A stretch of DNA of 6,883 nucleotides from ZC4RG30 sp964456255. GTDB taxonomy: Bacteria; Pseudomonadota; Gammaproteobacteria; Steroidobacterales; Steroidobacteraceae. A model generated the notes under the pieces. The model had not been told where the DNA came from. It worked only from the letters and a program-made list of their open reading frames with translations, and did not search any database. Both the position numbers and the translations under genes were made by a program. Where the stretch lies: assembly GCA_964456255.1 (NCBI GenBank), contig CAYWDZ010000168.1:1-6883 (forward strand), given 5' to 3'. Positions 4,659-6,883 of this stretch are shown here, piece by piece (the stretch's first letter is position 1; the number at the start of each line of letters is the position of its first letter).

Positions 4659-6774
4659 ACACCCACACGCTGGCGCCACGATTCGATGGACTCTTCAGCT
4701 CCGGCACCAGCGCATCGAAACTGCTGGCATGCGGGCCCGGGCCGACCGTGATGGCGATGTACTGCCGGCCATCCACCGCGTAGGTGATCGGGCTGGAGCC
4801 CGACTGATCATTCAGACGCGCCTGCCACAGGTGCCTGCCGCTGGCCGCGTCCCAGGCATGAAAGACACGGTCGTAGGTGGCCGCGAATACCACGCCGCCC
4901 GCAGTGGCAAGCACACCGGAAACGACCGGCGCATGCATGCGCGTGGTCCACAGCGGCTTGCGCGTGGCGAGGTCCAGTGCCTCGAGTCGCCCGTAATTGC
5001 CATCGCCATCGGGGCGCGGACGGATACCCAGGTTGACGCCCGTGTTCATCGCGCCCTTGCCCCCGCCGGGCACGGGGAAGACGTCCATGCAGGTTTCATT
5101 CAGCGGCATGAACAGTGTGCCCCGCTGCGCGTTCCAGGCTGCGGGCAGATAGCTCTTCACACCCACGGCATGCGGGCAGGTCATCTTCACCTTGCCGTCA
5201 CCGGGATAGAGCGACGTATCGACGTGCTTCTCGCCGGTCACCGGATCGATGTCGCGCACGATGTTCTGCAGGCCCAGGTCCACCGAGAACAGGAACCCGC
5301 CGGTCTTTGCATCCAGCGCATCGTAGATGCCGATCTTGCCGGCGGTGATCACCGCGTGCCGCTTCGCGCCATTGACTTCCACATCGACCAGCTGGCGTTC
5401 GAAGGCCCAGTCCAGGTCCCACTGGTCATTGGGGAAATGCTGCCAGTACCACGCCACCTTGCCCGTGGCTGGATCCACCGCAATGGTCGAGTTCGTGTAC
5501 AGCGCATCGCTCGCGCCGCTGGCTTTCGGCTTCAGCAGCGGCGCAGTGTCATAGGTGTTGCCGGTGCCGAAGTACACCAGTCCCGTGACCGGGTCATAGC
5601 TCGGTGGCGTCCACACCGACGCACCGCTGCGATCCAGGAACGGCACGCCATTCCAGCTCTCGCCACCCGCTTCACCCGGTTTCGCAATCGTGCCGAGGCG
5701 CCACAGCTCCTTGCCGGTGGCGGCATCGAGGCCAATGAGCTGCGGACCACCCGGCTTCGCGCCAACGCCAGTGCCCGTGGTGCCGATGAACACGCGACCA
5801 TCCGCCACCAGCGGCCCGCCGGTCAGTCCTTCGCGAATCTTGAAGTCGCCGACGCGGGTATCCCACACCGGCTTGCCGCTGTGCACGTCCAGCGCGACCA
5901 CATGCACATCGGAGGTGCCGAAGTAGAGGCGCTCGCCCCACAGCGCGATGCCGCGCTTCTGGTTTGCAGCCGCGCCCGGTTCGAGCGGATGCGCGTACTG
6001 CCACAGCAGGTCGCCGCTCTTCGCATCGATGGCCTGCACCACATCACCGAAGCCCTGCACGAACAACGTGCCATCACGCACCAGCGGCACCGCCTCGGCG
6101 GACCCGGGCGGCAGCGTCCAGCTCCAGGCCAGCTGCAGGCCGGCCACGTTCGCGCTCGTGATCTGTGTCAGCGGACTGAAGCCGTGCGCGTCCCAGCCGC
6201 GCCGCCAGGTGAGCCAGTCCTTTGCAGGTGGCGCTGCCAGATCCGCATGCGTTATCGCTGTGAAGCCAGCCAGCGGATTCGGCAAGGTCGCCGCCCTGAG
6301 AGCCGCATACGGTGAATACCCGACGAGGCTGAAGCCGCTGGCCGGCACCAGCATCTTCGCCAGCTCGCGCGTGTCGCCGGGTAGCGGCTGCTCGCCAGCC
6401 ACGATGGAGTTCTCGCGCAGCAGGAATGCGGTCAGCGCGGCGTAAGTCGGCAGCCCCAGCGAGTTCGGCCGGCCCGTCGGCATGGTGGTGCGCAGCGTTT
6501 CGAACAGCACTGCCGGACTCTTGCCGCCGTACTTCTGCATGAACTCGGGCCCCTTGAGCGGCTTGCCCAGCGGCCCCATCAGTTCCGGCCCGTGGCAGGT
6601 CACGCAGTTGGCCGTGTACGCGGCCTGGCCCGCGGCTGCCTGCTCGCTGGTGAAGGAAAGTGCGCGTTCCTGCGCCTGCGTTGCCGCTGCTGCCAGCAGC
6701 GCCATCGCAAGGGGAATGCCGACCGGTGCGCGGAATACCGAGTTCAATTCCCGGTGCACGGTGCCTTCTGGCAC
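4645..6774 (-). CDS. PQQ-dependent quinohemoprotein dehydrogenase (cytochrome c then propeller; PVA-dehydrogenase-like order)
   Basis: Predicted periplasmic quinohemoprotein alcohol dehydrogenase, up to 709 aa. After a signal peptide (core about 20-33, TQA-Q), residues about 40-125 are a cytochrome c domain: CVTCH (Cys57, Cys60, His61) and Met98 (TTMPTG) as likely axial ligand. The propeller follows (about 180-709), opening with the shared W-x-x-x-G-FSPLTQI segment. It has seven tryptophan-docking repeats (AIDAKSGDLLW, ALDVHSGKPVW, GLDAATGKELW and others). Asp453 in QWDLD is the expected catalytic base, and Lys480 lies exactly 27 residues later, the Asp466-Lys493 spacing of E. coli glucose dehydrogenase. 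Asn406 in GTGN matches the metal-ligand Asn of methanol dehydrogenase; no Glu ligand or vicinal Cys pair is seen. Haem-first order is that reported for polyvinyl-alcohol dehydrogenase, but substrate is not proven. The start is uncertain: GTG 6774 (AGGA 4 nt upstream), GTG 6759 (AGAAGG 4 nt upstream), or TTG 6747, which overlaps the upstream stop as TTGA. Confidence 0.92.
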   Translation of the reverse strand: MPEGTVHRELNSVFRAPVGIPLAMALLAAAATQAQERALSFTSEQAAAGQAAYTANCVTCHGPELMGPLGKPLKGPEFMQKYGGKSPAVLFETLRTTMPTGRPNSLGLPTYAALTAFLLRENSIVAGEQPLPGDTRELAKMLVPASGFSLVGYSPYAALRAATLPNPLAGFTAITHADLAAPPAKDWLTWRRGWDAHGFSPLTQITSANVAGLQLAWSWTLPPGSAEAVPLVRDGTLFVQGFGDVVQAIDAKSGDLLWQYAHPLEPGAAANQKRGIALWGERLYFGTSDVHVVALDVHSGKPVWDTRVGDFKIREGLTGGPLVADGRVFIGTTGTGVGAKPGGPQLIGLDAATGKELWRLGTIAKPGEAGGESWNGVPFLDRSGASVWTPPSYDPVTGLVYFGTGNTYDTAPLLKPKASGASDALYTNSTIAVDPATGKVAWYWQHFPNDQWDLDWAFERQLVDVEVNGAKRHAVITAGKIGIYDALDAKTGGFLFSVDLGLQNIVRDIDPVTGEKHVDTSLYPGDGKVKMTCPHAVGVKSYLPAAWNAQRGTLFMPLNETCMDVFPVPGGGKGAMNTGVNLGIRPRPDGDGNYGRLEALDLATRKPLWTTRMHAPVVSGVLATAGGVVFAATYDRVFHAWDAASGRHLWQARLNDQSGSSPITYAVDGRQYIAITVGPGPHASSFDALVPELKSPSNRGASVWVFSLP

Positions 6775-6883
6775 AGGTTCCTGCCAAAGAAGGGGACCAC
6801 GTGGTTCTGGAACCGGTCCGCCACGGCGCTGGTGTGCGTGCCCTTGTAGATCTCGAAAGTCACCGGGATGGAGTAGCTGTCGA
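6744..6883 (-). CDS. C-terminal end of a probable alpha/beta hydrolase/esterase (cut by window edge)
   Basis: Only the last 45 codons and the TGA stop (6744-6746) are in the window; the rest lies beyond the right edge. The visible peptide begins DSYSIPVTFEIYKGTHTSAV, followed by a helix-like stretch ending in VVPFFGRNL, then a Cys-containing tail (CQKAPC, stop). A strand followed by Y-x-G-x-H, an amphipathic segment and a VxPFF end is typical of the C-terminus of esterase-D-like and related alpha/beta hydrolases. In these the His (here residue 15 of the fragment) is catalytic. The end overlaps the start of the dehydrogenase gene by up to 31 nt on the same strand, so the pair is likely cotranscribed and coupled. 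That this frame codes is supported by its composition and by the neighbouring arrangement; the family call is tentative. Confidence 0.65.
   Translation of the reverse strand, partial: DSYSIPVTFEIYKGTHTSAVADRFQNHVVPFFGRNLCQKAPCTGN

Noticed and set aside
4671..4678. TGGCGCCA palindrome near the convergent ends as a terminator
   Set aside because: It has no loop and no T-tract, and it lies within the minus-strand coding sequence.
4729..6315. 528-codon plus-strand open frame
   Set aside because: It is antisense to the well-supported quinohemoprotein gene. Its protein is rich in His/Arg/Gly with no recognisable domain, as expected of a shadow frame in GC-rich DNA.
6074..6787. 237-codon minus-strand frame at the right end
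   Set aside because: It is a shadow of the cytochrome c / propeller frame, without a CxxCH or other motif.

Overview
The window is GC-rich, densely packed bacterial DNA that looks like a catabolic or accessory locus of a Gram-negative proteobacterium. The clues are Sec-type signal peptides on every complete gene, c-type cytochrome domains fused to quinoprotein dehydrogenases, and very tight gene spacing. I cannot assign a genus. I see no RNA genes, mobile elements or CRISPR arrays, and no stretch over 300 bases lacks a gene.

Layout: (1) 1-1341, minus strand: an exported alpha/beta hydrolase (364-1341) followed 44 bp downstream by the first 106 codons of a type-B carboxylesterase (1-319, cut by the window edge). 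(2) 1342-1548: the divergent promoter region, with an AT-rich island (1424-1464) holding a 20-bp near-palindrome. (3) 1549-4658, plus strand: a second exported alpha/beta hydrolase (1549-2526), whose last 31 nt overlap a quinohemoprotein dehydrogenase (2496-4658) built as PQQ-type beta-propeller then cytochrome c. (4) 4645-6883, minus strand: the C-terminus of a further probable alpha/beta hydrolase (6744-6883, cut by the window edge), overlapping the start of a second quinohemoprotein dehydrogenase (4645-6774) with the reverse order, cytochrome c then propeller. The two dehydrogenase genes converge and overlap by 14 nt at their 3' ends.

Working model (inference): four esterase-type hydrolases, at least three of them exported, release alcohols from ester substrates outside the cytoplasm. 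Two periplasmic quinohemoproteins oxidise those alcohols and pass electrons through their own haem domains to the respiratory chain. Each dehydrogenase start lies inside the end of a hydrolase gene, which suggests translational coupling. The plan recalls the polyvinyl-alcohol degradation operon (a quinohemoprotein PVA dehydrogenase with an oxidised-PVA hydrolase), but the real substrate cannot be read from sequence. Both dehydrogenases carry an Asp-x-Asp at the catalytic aspartate, lack a vicinal Cys-Cys pair, and differ in other metal-ligand positions, so cofactor use is worth testing.
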